Below, piece after piece: positions 28,844-37,178 of a DNA stretch of 64,000 nt. Made by a program: the position numbers and the translations under genes. Origin of the DNA: Sandaracinus sp. Its GTDB lineage: Bacteria; Myxococcota_A; Polyangia; Polyangiales; Houyiibacteriaceae. The notes beneath the pieces are model-generated. The model was given only the letters and a program-made list of their open reading frames with translations. It ran no database searches and was not told where the DNA came from. Each line of letters opens with the position of its first letter. Positions within the stretch are counted from its first letter, which is position 1. The stretch is from positions 44,038-108,037 of the forward strand of contig PABA01000162.1 of assembly GCA_002699025.1 (NCBI GenBank), written 5' to 3'.

Positions 28844-30459
28844 CCCGGCGCCTGCCTCGGGCTGCGGAGCTCCGCTCCGGGGATGGACCTCGCGCGCGCC
28901 CCCCGCTCGGCGGCGGCAGAGCACGGGCCCACCGGCTCGCGGCCGGGCTCGCCCTGGCCCTGGCGCTCCTCGGCTGCGGCTCGAAGACCGGCCTCGTGGT
29001 CGAAGAGCTGCCGCCCTGCGAGTCGGACGCGGAGTGCGACGACGGGCTCTTCTGCGACGGCCTCGAGCGCTGCATCGAGGGTCGCTGCCGCCGCGGCGCC
29101 CCGCCCGCGTGCGCCGACGAGGACCCGTGCACCGAGGACCTCTGCGACGAGGCGACCCGGAGCTGCGTCAACCCGCCCGTGGAGGTCGCCGACGACGACG
29201 GCGACGGCTTCTTCGTGCTCGGCCTCTGCGGCGACGACTGCGACGACCAGAACGCGGCCGTCTACCCGGGCGCCGACGAGGTCTGCAACGGCATCGACGA
29301 CGACTGCGACGTGCGCGTCGACGAGGGCGCGAGCTACTCCCCCGAGCCCGGCGACACGCGGCTCAGCTTCACCGAGGCGGCGAGCGGGCGCGGCGACGCC
29401 GTCTGGAGCCCGCTCACGGAGACCTGGGGCGTCACCTACTGGGACTACACGGACGGCAGCGCCGACGTGCTCTTTCGCCAGCTCGACCCGACCGGCGCGC
29501 CGCTCGACGAGCCGAAGCTCGTGACCGCCGAGCCCGGGGACGCCTTCGGCGCGGCGATGGTCTGGACCGGGCGCGAGTACGGCGCCGTCTGGCAGGACCG
29601 GCGCGCCGGCGTCTGGGAGATCTTCTTCAACCGCTTCACGCCCGACGGCGAGAAGCTCGGCCCGGACGTGCGGCTGACCTTCGCGCCCTTCTGGAGCATC
29701 AACCCCTCGCTCGCCTGGACGGGCAGCGAGTTCGTCGTCGCCTGGCAGGACTGGCGCCACCAGCTCGAGGCGCCGGAGAACTTCGAGGTCTACATGACCT
29801 TCCTCGACGCGGAGGGCTTCGAGATCGGGGACGACATCCGGCTGACCTCCGACCCCGACAGCAGCGAGGCGCCGGTGCTCGCGCTCGGGGACGAGGCCAT
29901 CGGCGTGGCGTTCGTCGACGGGCGCACGGGCCCCGAGCAGGTCTGGATGCTCGTGACGAGCCTGACCGGCGACGTGCTCGCCGGGCCCTTCCGCGTGAGC
30001 GCCAGCGCGACCGACGCCTACGCGCCCGCGCTGATCTGGGCCGAGGACGGCTGGCTGGTCGCCTGGCAGGAGGAGACGCCGGCGGGCGACTTCGACGTGA
30101 TGGGCGCGCGCGTGCCCTGGCCCGGGAGCGCGGCGGCGCCGGTCGAGGGGCCCTTCGCCGTGGCCACGGGCGACGCCTGGGCGCGCCGGCCGCGCCTGCT
30201 CTTCAACGGCGACTCGCTCCTCGTCGGCTACAGCGACGATCGGAGCGGCGCCTACGACGTCTGGGCGGCGCTCTACGACACGCGCTTCGGGCGGCTCGGC
30301 GAGGACATCCGCGTGACCCGCGGCCCGCGCGACAGCGTCTACGGCACGCTGAGCCGCGGCGGCACCAGCGTCGGCGTGCTCTTCGAAGACCAGCGCGACA
30401 GCAACTGGGAGGTCTACTTCACGCGCCTGCTCTGCGCGGAGGGCGCCCTCGAGCGTTAG
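28834..30459 (+). CDS. lipoprotein with MopE-type metal-binding motif and repeated beta segments
   Basis: A 541-aa lipoprotein starting at ATG 28834 inside the end of the preceding gene. A long Arg-rich n-region precedes lipobox ALALLGC. Residues about 50-110 are Cys-rich (CESDAECDDGLFCDG, CTEDLCDEAT). Residues about 115-160 carry DDDGDGF, CGDDCDDQNAAVYPGADE and CNGIDDDCD, the putative metal-binding motif of MopE-type myxobacterial proteins. Residues about 170-530 contain repeated blade-like segments (VTYWDYTDGSADVLFRQLD, AVWQDRRAGVWEIFFNRF, AWQDWRH), suggesting a beta-propeller. It may present the propeller at the surface; the ligand is unknown. Confidence 0.8.
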   Translation: MLLTRRLPRAAELRSGDGPRARPPLGGGRARAHRLAAGLALALALLGCGSKTGLVVEELPPCESDAECDDGLFCDGLERCIEGRCRRGAPPACADEDPCTEDLCDEATRSCVNPPVEVADDDGDGFFVLGLCGDDCDDQNAAVYPGADEVCNGIDDDCDVRVDEGASYSPEPGDTRLSFTEAASGRGDAVWSPLTETWGVTYWDYTDGSADVLFRQLDPTGAPLDEPKLVTAEPGDAFGAAMVWTGREYGAVWQDRRAGVWEIFFNRFTPDGEKLGPDVRLTFAPFWSINPSLAWTGSEFVVAWQDWRHQLEAPENFEVYMTFLDAEGFEIGDDIRLTSDPDSSEAPVLALGDEAIGVAFVDGRTGPEQVWMLVTSLTGDVLAGPFRVSASATDAYAPALIWAEDGWLVAWQEETPAGDFDVMGARVPWPGSAAAPVEGPFAVATGDAWARRPRLLFNGDSLLVGYSDDRSGAYDVWAALYDTRFGRLGEDIRVTRGPRDSVYGTLSRGGTSVGVLFEDQRDSNWEVYFTRLLCAEGALER

Positions 30460-30535
30460 TCCTCACGGCCGGCGCCGAACCGGGGTTCCTCGGGGGAGGC
30501 CCGCAGACCCCCGCCTCGGCCGCGCCGGAAGCGCC

Positions 30536-31441
30536 TCAGGGCGACTTCCAGCGGCTCGTGTCGAGCTCCTCGAGGATGTAGTCGCGGAAGGCCTTCACCT
30601 TGGCCGGGAGGAAGCGCGCGGAGGGGTAGACCAGATGCAGGCCGCCGGGGCCCTGCCGCGACCACTCGGGGAGCACGCGGACGAGCGCCCCCCGGTCCAT
30701 GTCCTCGAGACCCATGAACGAGGGCATGAAGCCGATGCCCGCGCCGAAGCGCGTCGCGCGCCGGAGGAACGCGAAGTCGCTGCCGCTGATCGGTCCGCGC
30801 ACCTCCACCGTCTCGGACGCGCCGTCCGGCCCCTCCAGGTTCCAGCGCGCCTTGCCCCCGCTGGCCCGAAAGAGAACGCAGGGGCGCGCGCGGAGATCCG
30901 CCGGGCGCTCGGGCGTGCCGTGCTCCTCGAGGAACGCGGGGCTGGCGAAGAGCCAGAAGTCTGCGCGGCCCAGCCGGCGCGCGACCAGGCTCGAGTCGGC
31001 GAGCTCGCCGCCGCGGATGGCCACGTCGAAGCCCTCGCGGATCATGTCGACGACGCGGCCCGTGAGCTCCACCTCGACCTGGATGTCCGGATAGCGGCGG
31101 ACGAAGCCCGCCAGGATCGGCGCGAGGAAGGCGTAGCCGAAGTCGGTCGGCGCGGTCAGCCGGAGCGTGCCGCGGGGCGTGTCCTGCTGCTCCTCGGCGG
31201 CCATCTCCGCCTCCCGGAGCCGCGCGATGGGCGGGGCGACCTGGTCGAAGTAGGCCTGCCCGGCCTCCGTCAGGCGCATGCGGCGGGTGGTCCGCTCGAG
31301 GAGCCGCACCCCGAGGCGCTTCTCGAGCCGGGAGACGCGCCGGCTGATCGTGGACTTCGGCAGGCCCATCTCGTCGGCGGCGGCGCTGAAGCCACCCGCC
31401 TCGACCACGCGCACGAAGGTCGCGACTTCGTTCAGATCCAT
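30536..31441 (-). CDS. LysR family transcriptional regulator
   Basis: A 301-aa regulator. The N-terminal winged helix-turn-helix is MDLNEVATFVRVVEAGGFSA followed by PKSTISRRVSRLEKRLGVRLLERTTRRMRLTEAG; the rest is the periplasmic-binding-like effector domain (GTLRLTAPTDFGYAFLAPIL, DVAIRGGELADSS), close to the AaeR/DsbE-activator-like group. ATG 31441 is preceded by GGAGAAAACG and gives the normal 300-aa length. It is divergent to the DoxX gene and probably controls it and itself through sites in 31442-31660. Confidence 0.92.
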   Translation of the reverse strand: MDLNEVATFVRVVEAGGFSAAADEMGLPKSTISRRVSRLEKRLGVRLLERTTRRMRLTEAGQAYFDQVAPPIARLREAEMAAEEQQDTPRGTLRLTAPTDFGYAFLAPILAGFVRRYPDIQVEVELTGRVVDMIREGFDVAIRGGELADSSLVARRLGRADFWLFASPAFLEEHGTPERPADLRARPCVLFRASGGKARWNLEGPDGASETVEVRGPISGSDFAFLRRATRFGAGIGFMPSFMGLEDMDRGALVRVLPEWSRQGPGGLHLVYPSARFLPAKVKAFRDYILEELDTSRWKSP

Positions 31442-31460
31442 CGTTTTCTCCGCACGGCCC

Positions 31461-31502
31461 GCACCGTTCGAACCGTTCGCACCGTTCCCGTCGCGAAACG
31501 GT
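31461..31502. promoter_or_regulatory. candidate LysR operator: three direct repeats plus an inverted copy
   Basis: GCACCGTTC, GAACCGTTC and GCACCGTTC follow one another without gaps from 31461 to 31487, and GAAACGGT at 31495-31502 is an inverted relative. It lies 20-60 nt upstream of the LysR start. The nine-nt phase and position suggest an autoregulatory site. Confidence 0.5.
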
Positions 31503-31533
31503 CGCCCGGTTGTGCCACAGAACGGGGCGCTCG

Positions 31534-31566
31534 GGGGAACGTTCGTGCCCACGCGCTACGTTCCCC
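31534..31566. promoter_or_regulatory. candidate operator, 9-bp inverted repeat
   Basis: GGGGAACGT at 31534-31542 is mirrored by ACGTTCCCC at 31558-31566 with a 15-nt centre, midway in the LysR/DoxX intergenic region. The size and T-N11-A-like symmetry fit a LysR-type recognition site acting on the doxX promoter. Confidence 0.5.
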
Positions 31567-31660
31567 TCACGCAACTAAAGTGTGCACGCGACCACCATGG
31601 ACTCGCCTGCGCAACGAGCTACGGTTTTCTCGTTCCAACAACCAAGCAGAGGACACCACC

Positions 31661-32107
31661 ATGAACACCGTCGCCACCAAGCTCCCGCACGCCGCCCGGC
31701 TCCTGCTCGGCCTGATCTTCTTCGTCTTCGGCCTCAACGGCTTCCTCCAGTTCCTCCCCATGCCCGAGCTCCCCGCCCCCGCCGGCAGCTTCATGGGCGC
31801 CCTCGCGGCCACCGGCTACTTCTTCCCCGTGCTCAAGGCGACCGAGGTCGTGGGCGGGCTCCTCCTCCTCTCGAACCGCTTCGTCGGCCTCGCGCTCGTG
31901 CTGCTCGCCCCGATCGTCGTGCAGATCGCGCTCTTCCACATCGTCCTCACGCCGGGACAGATCGCGCTCTCCGTGGTGCTCCTCGGCCTCGAGGCCTACC
32001 TCGGCTTCGCCTATCGGGACGCCTTCCGGGGCGTGCTGACGGCCAAGCTCCGCCCGAAGGCCGGCGAAGAGGCGCCGGCGCGCCACCGGGCCCGGGCCGC
32101 GGCCTGA
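31661..32107 (+). CDS. DoxX family membrane protein
   Basis: A 148-aa protein with four hydrophobic helices. FGLNGFLQFLPMPELPAPAG and ATGYFFPVLKATEVVGGLLLL follow the DoxX family pattern. DoxX-like proteins are linked to thiosulphate:quinone oxidoreduction in archaea and to redox or oxidative stress in bacteria, with mostly unknown function. ATG 31661 follows AGAGGACACCACC. It is regulated most likely by the divergent LysR gene. Confidence 0.85.
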   Translation: MNTVATKLPHAARLLLGLIFFVFGLNGFLQFLPMPELPAPAGSFMGALAATGYFFPVLKATEVVGGLLLLSNRFVGLALVLLAPIVVQIALFHIVLTPGQIALSVVLLGLEAYLGFAYRDAFRGVLTAKLRPKAGEEAPARHRARAAA

Positions 32108-32140
32108 CTCCATACCGCCCGCCCCGCCCCCCGGACGCGT

Positions 32141-32175
32141 CGACGGCCGAGCCCGCTCTCCGGGCCCGGCCGTCG
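32141..32175. terminator. bidirectional hairpin between convergent genes
   Basis: CGACGGCCG (32141-32149) pairs with CGGCCGTCG (32167-32175), between the doxX-type stop at 32107 and the SDR stop at 32194. T tracts are weak on both sides. Confidence 0.5.
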
Positions 32176-32193
32176 CGCATGCGCTCTCCCGGG

Positions 32194-32958
32194 CTACTTC
32201 GGCGGCATGCGCAGCGCGCCGTCGAGCCGGATGACCTCCGCGTTGAGGTACCCGTTCTCGACGATGTGCTTCGCCAGCGCCGCGTACTCCTTCGGGTCGC
32301 CGAGCCGCGCCGGGTTCGGGATGCCCGCCGCGAGCGCCTGCCGGACTTCCTCGGGGAGGCCGGCGAGCATGGGCGTGTCGAAGGTGCCCGGCGCGATCGT
32401 GCAGACCCGGATCTGCGCCTTGGAGAGGTCGCGCGCGACCGGCAGCGTGAGGCCGACGACGCCGCCCTTCGACGCCGCGTAGGCGGCCTGGCCGATCTGC
32501 CCGTCGAAGGCCGCGATGGAGGCCGTGTTCACGATCACGCCGCGCTCGCCCTCGAGCGGCTCGTTCTGGCTCATGGCGCTCGCCGCCAGCCGGATGACGT
32601 TGAACGTCCCGACGAGGTTCACGCTGATGACCTTCTTGAAGAGGTCGAAGTCGTGCGGGGTGCCGTCCCGCTTGAGCGTCCGCGCGGCCCAACCGACGCC
32701 GGCGCAGTTCACGGCCACCCGCAGGTCGCCGAGCTTCTTCGCCGCGTCCACGGCGGCCTGCACCTGGGCCTCGTCGGAGACGTCCGTCTTCTGGAAGACG
32801 ACCCCGTCGCCGAGCTCCTTCGCGACGGCCTCGCCCCGCTCCTCGTTCATGTCGACGATGACGGCCTTGGCGCCATCCGCCACCAGCCGTCGGACCGTCG
32901 CCTCACCGAGGCCCGAGGCCCCACCCGTCACCAGCGCGACCGCGCCTTCGATCTTCAT
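32194..32958 (-). CDS. short-chain dehydrogenase, HSD17B10-like 3-hydroxyacyl-CoA dehydrogenase
   Basis: A 254-aa Rossmann-fold NAD(H) oxidoreductase. Cofactor loop [11 protein letters not shown], acidic VIVDMNE (NAD preference), [12 protein letters not shown], catalytic Ser/Tyr/Lys in [23 protein letters not shown], and [11 protein letters not shown] are all typical of type 2 3-hydroxyacyl-CoA dehydrogenases (HSD10), which oxidise short or branched 3-hydroxyacyl-CoAs in fatty acid and isoleucine breakdown. ATG 32958 has AAGGAGCAGCACGC upstream; a 20-codon extension to 33018 lacks this. It is convergent with the DoxX gene. Confidence 0.9.
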   Translation of the reverse strand: MKIEGAVALVTGGASGLGEATVRRLVADGAKAVIVDMNEERGEAVAKELGDGVVFQKTDVSDEAQVQAAVDAAKKLGDLRVAVNCAGVGWAARTLKRDGTPHDFDLFKKVISVNLVGTFNVIRLAASAMSQNEPLEGERGVIVNTASIAAFDGQIGQAAYAASKGGVVGLTLPVARDLSKAQIRVCTIAPGTFDTPMLAGLPEEVRQALAAGIPNPARLGDPKEYAALAKHIVENGYLNAEVIRLDGALRMPPK

Positions 32959-33091
32959 GCGTGCTGCTCCTTCTCGCGTGCCATCCCGCGCCGGGCGCGG
33001 GGGCACCTTCGAGACCACGGGGCCGCCCTCCGGGTCAACCTCACGCGTGAGCGTGCTCGCGGCGGAACGGAAGCTGCACCCCTCGAAGAAC

Positions 33092-33532
33092 GTGACCCAT
33101 CGACGCGCCTACGCCCTCACCCTCCCTCTCCTCCTCCTCGCCGCGCCTCTCGTGGCCGCCGATGCCGGCGGCGCGCTCCGCGTGCGCGTCACCCACGTGG
33201 ACGCCGAGCGAGGCGGAACGCTCCGCTGCGGGCTCTTCCGCCCCGACGACGAATGGCTCGGCACCTCGCCCAGCCGCACCGCCTCGGCCGAGGTCCACGG
33301 CGACACCGCGCGCTGCGAGTTCGACGCCGTCTCCCCCGGCCGCGTCGCCCTCACCGTGCTCCACGACGAGGACGACGACCGGGAGATGGACCGCACGCTC
33401 GGCGTCCCCTCGGAGGGCTACGCCTTCTCCCGCGGCGTCCAGCACGACGGGCTCACGCCCCCCGACTTCGACGAGGCCGCCATCGAGCTCGACGGCAGCG
33501 AGCGCACCCTCGAGGTGCGCATGTCCTACTGA
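33092..33532 (+). CDS. DUF2141 family exported protein, copy 1
   Basis: A 146-aa exported protein with signal peptide [20 protein letters not shown]. The mature part follows DUF2141: [16 protein letters not shown], then a central [27 protein letters not shown] and the ending [13 protein letters not shown] and [14 protein letters not shown]2141 is an Ig-like beta-sandwich of unknown function in many Gram-negatives. GTG 33092 is the only start before the signal peptide. A paralogue lies 165 nt downstream. Confidence 0.85.
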   Translation: MTHRRAYALTLPLLLLAAPLVAADAGGALRVRVTHVDAERGGTLRCGLFRPDDEWLGTSPSRTASAEVHGDTARCEFDAVSPGRVALTVLHDEDDDREMDRTLGVPSEGYAFSRGVQHDGLTPPDFDEAAIELDGSERTLEVRMSY

Positions 33533-33696
33533 GCCCCTGCCGAGCCTCCCTGACGAGCCTCCACCGCCCCCCTGCCGAGCCGCCCCCCCTGACAGCCCGC
33601 CCCTGCCCGCCTCGGCCACGACCCGTTTCGCCCCGACCGGGGCGATGCGCCCCGCCGGGCTGGCAGGGCGCGACCGACGACACCAGGTTCGCCCCC

Positions 33697-34158
33697 ATGG
33701 CTCGCCCTTCCTCCAGCCTCCTCCTCGGCGCTCCGCTCCTGGTGCTCGCCCTCGCCTTCGCCCTCCCCGGGCGCGCGCCGGCGCAGGAGGCCCGGGGCGT
33801 CGTCTCCCTCACCCTCACCGGCGTCGAGGGCGCCACCGGCCGCGTCGCCTGCGGGCTCTACCGGCCGGAGGACGACTGGCTCCATCGCGACAACTTCCGC
33901 GGCGTGCTGGTGGACGTCCGGGGCAGCCGCGTCCGCTGCACCTTCCGGGACGTCCCCGCCGGCCGCTACGCGATCAGCGCCATCCACGACGAGGACTCGG
34001 ACGGGGAGTTCGACCGGGGCGTCTTCGGCATCCCGCGCGAGGGCTGGGCCGCCTCCAACGACGCCCACCTCGGGCGCCTCGGCCCGCCCCGCTACGACGC
34101 CGCCCGCTTCGACTTCGACGGATCCCAGCTGCGCCTCACGGCGCGCATGCGCTACTGA
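33697..34158 (+). CDS. DUF2141 family exported protein, copy 2
   Basis: A 153-aa paralogue of the preceding protein: signal peptide (LLVLALAFALPGRAPAQ), TGRVACGLYRPEDDWLHRDN, CTFRDVPAGRYAISAIHDEDSDGEFDRG, GIPREGWAASND and a final RLTARMRY that matches RTLEVRMSY of copy 1. Both keep two Cys flanking the middle strands, probably one disulphide each. It ends 8 nt before the AlaX-type start, so probably one mRNA. Confidence 0.85.
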   Translation: MARPSSSLLLGAPLLVLALAFALPGRAPAQEARGVVSLTLTGVEGATGRVACGLYRPEDDWLHRDNFRGVLVDVRGSRVRCTFRDVPAGRYAISAIHDEDSDGEFDRGVFGIPREGWAASNDAHLGRLGPPRYDAARFDFDGSQLRLTARMRY

Positions 34159-34166
34159 TCGGCTTC

Positions 34167-35345
34167 ATGCCCACCGAGCGCCTGGACCGCCGCGACCCCG
34201 CTCTCCGCGCCTTCGAGGCGCGCGTCCTCCGCCACGGACGCTGGGGCGAGCGCCCGACCCTGGTGCTCGACGCGAGCGCCTTCTACCCGGAGAGCGGCGG
34301 CCAGCTCGGGGATCGGGGCCGGCTCGGCGCGCTCGAGGTCGTCGACACGCAGATCGACGACGCCGGCGACGTGCACCACCTCGTCGAGGGGGGCCCGCTG
34401 CCGTCGCCGGGAGCGCGGGTCGAGGCCACGCTCGACGACGCGCGCCGCCGCGAGCACATGGCGCTCCACACCGCCCAGCACGTCCTCTCGCGGGCCCTCG
34501 AGGAGGTCGCCGGCGCGACCACGGTCTCGGCGCGCCTCGGCGAGCGCGCGGCCACCATCGACACGGCGCGGACGCTCAGCGAGCGGCAGCGGCGCGAGGC
34601 GGAGGCGCTCGCCCAGGAGATCGCCGACGCGGACCGACCCGTGCGCGCCCTGACGCCGAGCCCGGAGGAGCTGGCGAGGCTCTCGCTCCGCCGCGCGCCG
34701 AAGGTCGCCCCCGGCACGCAGGTGCGGCTGATCGAGGTCGAGGGGTTCGATCGGACGCCCTGCGGCGGCACGCACGTCGCGCGGACGGCGCAGCTCGGGA
34801 CGATCCAGATCACCGACCTCGTCGGCCACAAGGCGGGCTCGCGCGTGACCTTCGTGGCGGGCTTGCGCGCGCGGCGCCGGCTTCTTCACGACGCGGCGGC
34901 GCTCCGGGCGCTCGGGGGCCGCTTCAGCTGCGCCCCGGCGGACGTCGCGCTCGCCGTGGACAAGCTCGAGCGCCAGCTCGCCGACGCGCGGGAGGCGCTC
35001 GGCGCGGCGCGGGCGGGCTGGGCCGAGGCGATCCTCGCCGGCGTGGACCCGGCCGAGGCGCGTTGGGTGCAGGTGCTCGCGGGCCTGGACGTGGACACGG
35101 TGCGGCAGGTGGCCACGCGCTGGGCGAGCGAGGGCGCCCGGGAGGCGGTGCTCGCCGCGCCCACCGAGGGCGGCCTCCACGTCGTCGCCGCCCGCGGCCC
35201 GGAGAGCGAGCTCGACTGCGGCGCGCTCGTGAAGGCGCTGGCGAAGCGCCTCGGCGGCGGGGGCGGCGGCCGCCCGGAGCGCGCCGAGGGGCGACTGAAG
35301 GCGCCCGCGGACCTGGACCTCGCGGCCGCCCTCGACGGAGCGTGA
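34167..35345 (+). CDS. AlaX-type alanyl-tRNA editing protein with DHHA1-like C-terminus
   Basis: A 392-aa trans-editing protein that removes Ser or Gly from mischarged tRNA(Ala). Residues about 30-240 are the AlaRS second additional domain: SAFYPESGGQLGDRG, HTAQHVLSRAL (HxxxH) and CGGTHVARTAQLG supply three His and one Cys for Zn and catalysis. Residues about 250-390 resemble the C-Ala/DHHA1 region of AlaRS, ending in GGGGGGRPERAEG, a glycine-rich tRNA-binding loop. The catalytic aminoacylation domain of AlaRS is absent, so it cannot be a full synthetase. The ATG follows the DUF2141 copy 2 stop by 8 nt. Confidence 0.88.
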   Translation: MPTERLDRRDPALRAFEARVLRHGRWGERPTLVLDASAFYPESGGQLGDRGRLGALEVVDTQIDDAGDVHHLVEGGPLPSPGARVEATLDDARRREHMALHTAQHVLSRALEEVAGATTVSARLGERAATIDTARTLSERQRREAEALAQEIADADRPVRALTPSPEELARLSLRRAPKVAPGTQVRLIEVEGFDRTPCGGTHVARTAQLGTIQITDLVGHKAGSRVTFVAGLRARRRLLHDAAALRALGGRFSCAPADVALAVDKLERQLADAREALGAARAGWAEAILAGVDPAEARWVQVLAGLDVDTVRQVATRWASEGAREAVLAAPTEGGLHVVAARGPESELDCGALVKALAKRLGGGGGGRPERAEGRLKAPADLDLAAALDGA

Positions 35346-35375
35346 GCCCACGGCGGCTGCGACGTCACGCCGCCG

Positions 35376-36359
35376 CTACTCGGATGCCCCGGCCGGCTCC
35401 TCGCCGGGCGCGGGGCTCGGCTCCGGGGAGGCCGCTCCCGGCGCACCGGCGCCCTCCTCCCCGCCGGCGCCCTCCTCGGGGGTGGCGCTCGGCTCGGTCT
35501 GGCGATCGTCGAACTCGATGAAGACCTTCGTCCGCCCGGCGGCCGCCCCGTCGAAGCGCTGCCGCTGGAGCGCCCGCACCACGCAGCGCGGCCCCCGCGC
35601 GTCCCGCACGCTGCTCCGCCGGCTCCGCGCCCGCGCCCGACCCGAGCGCGCCACGCGCAGGTCCACCTCGATCCGCCCGTTCGGCGAGTAGCGCCGCGAG
35701 GCTCGGCGCCGGCAGTCGAGGAGCGTCGGGATCAGCCCGCGCACCACCCGATGCACCGCCTGCACCTGCGCGTCCGGCGCGTCCACGGCGCCCACGACCT
35801 GGAAGCGGACGTGCCGCGCCTCCGTGCTGCCCGTCGCCGAGGGCCGCCCCTCGGCGTCCCGCTCCACCGGCGCCGCGTCCTCCACGGCCCGCCGCTCGCG
35901 CATGCGATCGACCCCCTCCGCCGCCGTGTTGGCGAAGGTGAGCACCACGAAGGCCGTCCCCGGCGGGCGCACGGCGCCGAGCTCGGCGCGGCGCAGCTCC
36001 CGCATCACGCAGCGAAGGAGCGGCCGATCGTTGAGCTCGTCCCGCGTCACTTCCACCGTGCCTCCGCCGGGCTCCAGCTCGACGACCAGGCGCAGCCGCC
36101 CCTGCACCGCCGGATCCTCCTCCGTCCGATCCCGGTAGCAGCGCCGCACGGCGCCGAGCCGCCCCCCGACCATGCCGCCGATCAGCGAGAGCTTGGCGCC
36201 GTTCGTCGCCGGCCCGCTCTCCAGCGCCATGCGCACGTCGGCGCGCGCCGTGATGTTGGCCTCGCCCTGGGCCATCTCCTGGGCCGAGGCGGGGGCGCCG
36301 GGCGCGCCCGCGAGGAGCGGCGCGAGGGCGAGGGCGAAGAGGAACCGGGGCGTGCGCAT
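35376..36359 (-). CDS. exported protein with two AgmX/PglI C-terminal-type domains
   Basis: A 327-aa protein. Signal peptide at residues 1-27 (PRFLFALALAPLLAGAPGAPASAQ). Two copies of the AgmX/PglI C-terminal domain: residues about 65-150 (VRRCYRDR..., QGRLRLVVELEPGGGTVEV, LLRCVMRELRR) and about 200-285 (LLDCRRRASRRYSPNGRIEVDLRV, RCVVRALQR). Each has the early Cys and the late Cys spaced as in the family, which in myxobacteria is tied to gliding motility and periplasmic proteins. The tail is a Glu/Pro/Gly linker. A TACCAT box lies 6 nt before ATG 36359. The gene faces the AlaX-type gene. Confidence 0.78.
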   Translation of the reverse strand: MRTPRFLFALALAPLLAGAPGAPASAQEMAQGEANITARADVRMALESGPATNGAKLSLIGGMVGGRLGAVRRCYRDRTEEDPAVQGRLRLVVELEPGGGTVEVTRDELNDRPLLRCVMRELRRAELGAVRPPGTAFVVLTFANTAAEGVDRMRERRAVEDAAPVERDAEGRPSATGSTEARHVRFQVVGAVDAPDAQVQAVHRVVRGLIPTLLDCRRRASRRYSPNGRIEVDLRVARSGRARARSRRSSVRDARGPRCVVRALQRQRFDGAAAGRTKVFIEFDDRQTEPSATPEEGAGGEEGAGAPGAASPEPSPAPGEEPAGASE

Positions 36360-36365
36360 GGGCCC

Positions 36366-36371
36366 ATGGTA
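36366..36371 (-). promoter_or_regulatory. -10-like box TACCAT, 6 nt before an ATG start
   Basis: Minus-strand TACCAT, six nt before ATG 36359 in GTACCATGGGCCCATG. No ribosome site fits between, consistent with a leaderless transcript. Confidence 0.4.
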
Positions 36372-36448
36372 CGGGGGATCGGTCGCGGGCACGATCCTGC
36401 GACGGCGGGCGGAGCCCCGGTCTTCACGCCGCGCGCGGGGAGACGTGC

Positions 36449-36454
36449 TATCCC
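36449..36454 (+). promoter_or_regulatory. -10-like box TATCCC, 6 nt before a GTG start
   Basis: GTGCTATCCCTCCCCCGTG: TATCCC then six pyrimidines and the GTG at 36461. The identical box and spacing occur before the GH5 gene at 54866. Confidence 0.45.
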
Positions 36455-36460
36455 TCCCCC

Positions 36461-36991
36461 GTGCGCGCTCTCCTCGCCGCCCTCCCGCTCCTCCTCGCCT
36501 GCGGCGCCCCCGTCGGGGCCGCCCTCGAGGACGCCCGGGAGGCGAGCCGGATCCCCGACGGCTTCCTGCTCCACTACGAAGAGGTCGGCGGGAGCCTCGG
36601 CGAGCGCTCCTTCCGCCTCGACGCCGAGGGCGCGCTCGTCCGCCGCTACGAGCGCCCCGGCATCGGCGCCCGCACGGACGCCCCGAGCGCCGAGCCCGGC
36701 TCCGACTCCGACTCGGGCGCGAGCGGCGCCATCGTCACGGAGGCCACCCTCGACGCCCGCGAGATGCAGCGCGTGCTCGAGACCCTCGTCGCCATCGAGG
36801 CCTGGGAGCAGGCGGACGACGGCGACCTCCCGGCCGGCCCCCTCGAGGCGCGCCGCGCCTGGCTCGAGCTCCGCGCCGAGGGCGAGCGGGCCCGCGTCTG
36901 GGAGTGGGCCCACGATCTCGAGGCGAACGACCGCCTCGTCCGCATCCGCCGGGTGCTCGACGAGCTCCTGGCCGCCCACGCGGTCGACTGA
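36461..36991 (+). CDS. small lipoprotein, function unknown
   Basis: A 176-aa lipoprotein; VRALLAALPLLLAC is a compact lipobox signal. The mature protein is charged and contains a Gly/Ser/Asp linker near residues 75-92, then a helical second half (REMQRVLETLVAIEAWEQ, LEANDRLVRIRRVLDELL). No family recognised. The start GTG is set by the lipobox and the TATCCC box 6 nt upstream. The MATE gene follows after 187 nt with no recognisable feature between. Confidence 0.75.
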   Translation: MRALLAALPLLLACGAPVGAALEDAREASRIPDGFLLHYEEVGGSLGERSFRLDAEGALVRRYERPGIGARTDAPSAEPGSDSDSGASGAIVTEATLDAREMQRVLETLVAIEAWEQADDGDLPAGPLEARRAWLELRAEGERARVWEWAHDLEANDRLVRIRRVLDELLAAHAVD

Positions 36992-37178
36992 CCGACGCCA
37001 CCGGGGTCCTGATGCCATCCGCCGCGCAGCGCCCCGCGCCCTCGTCTCCCGCAGCGCCTCCCGCGGCACCGCCCGCCGGGGCGCGTAACGCCCGCCCGCG
37101 CCGCGCGACGACCGCCTCGGTCGCCATGCCCCGCTCCGCCTCGCCTCCCTCCACTCCTCGCTCGGCGGACCGGCGGCC

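Noticed and set aside
34167..35345. Full alanyl-tRNA synthetase
   Set aside because: Only the editing and C-terminal regions are present; the class II catalytic domain is missing and the length is under 400 aa.
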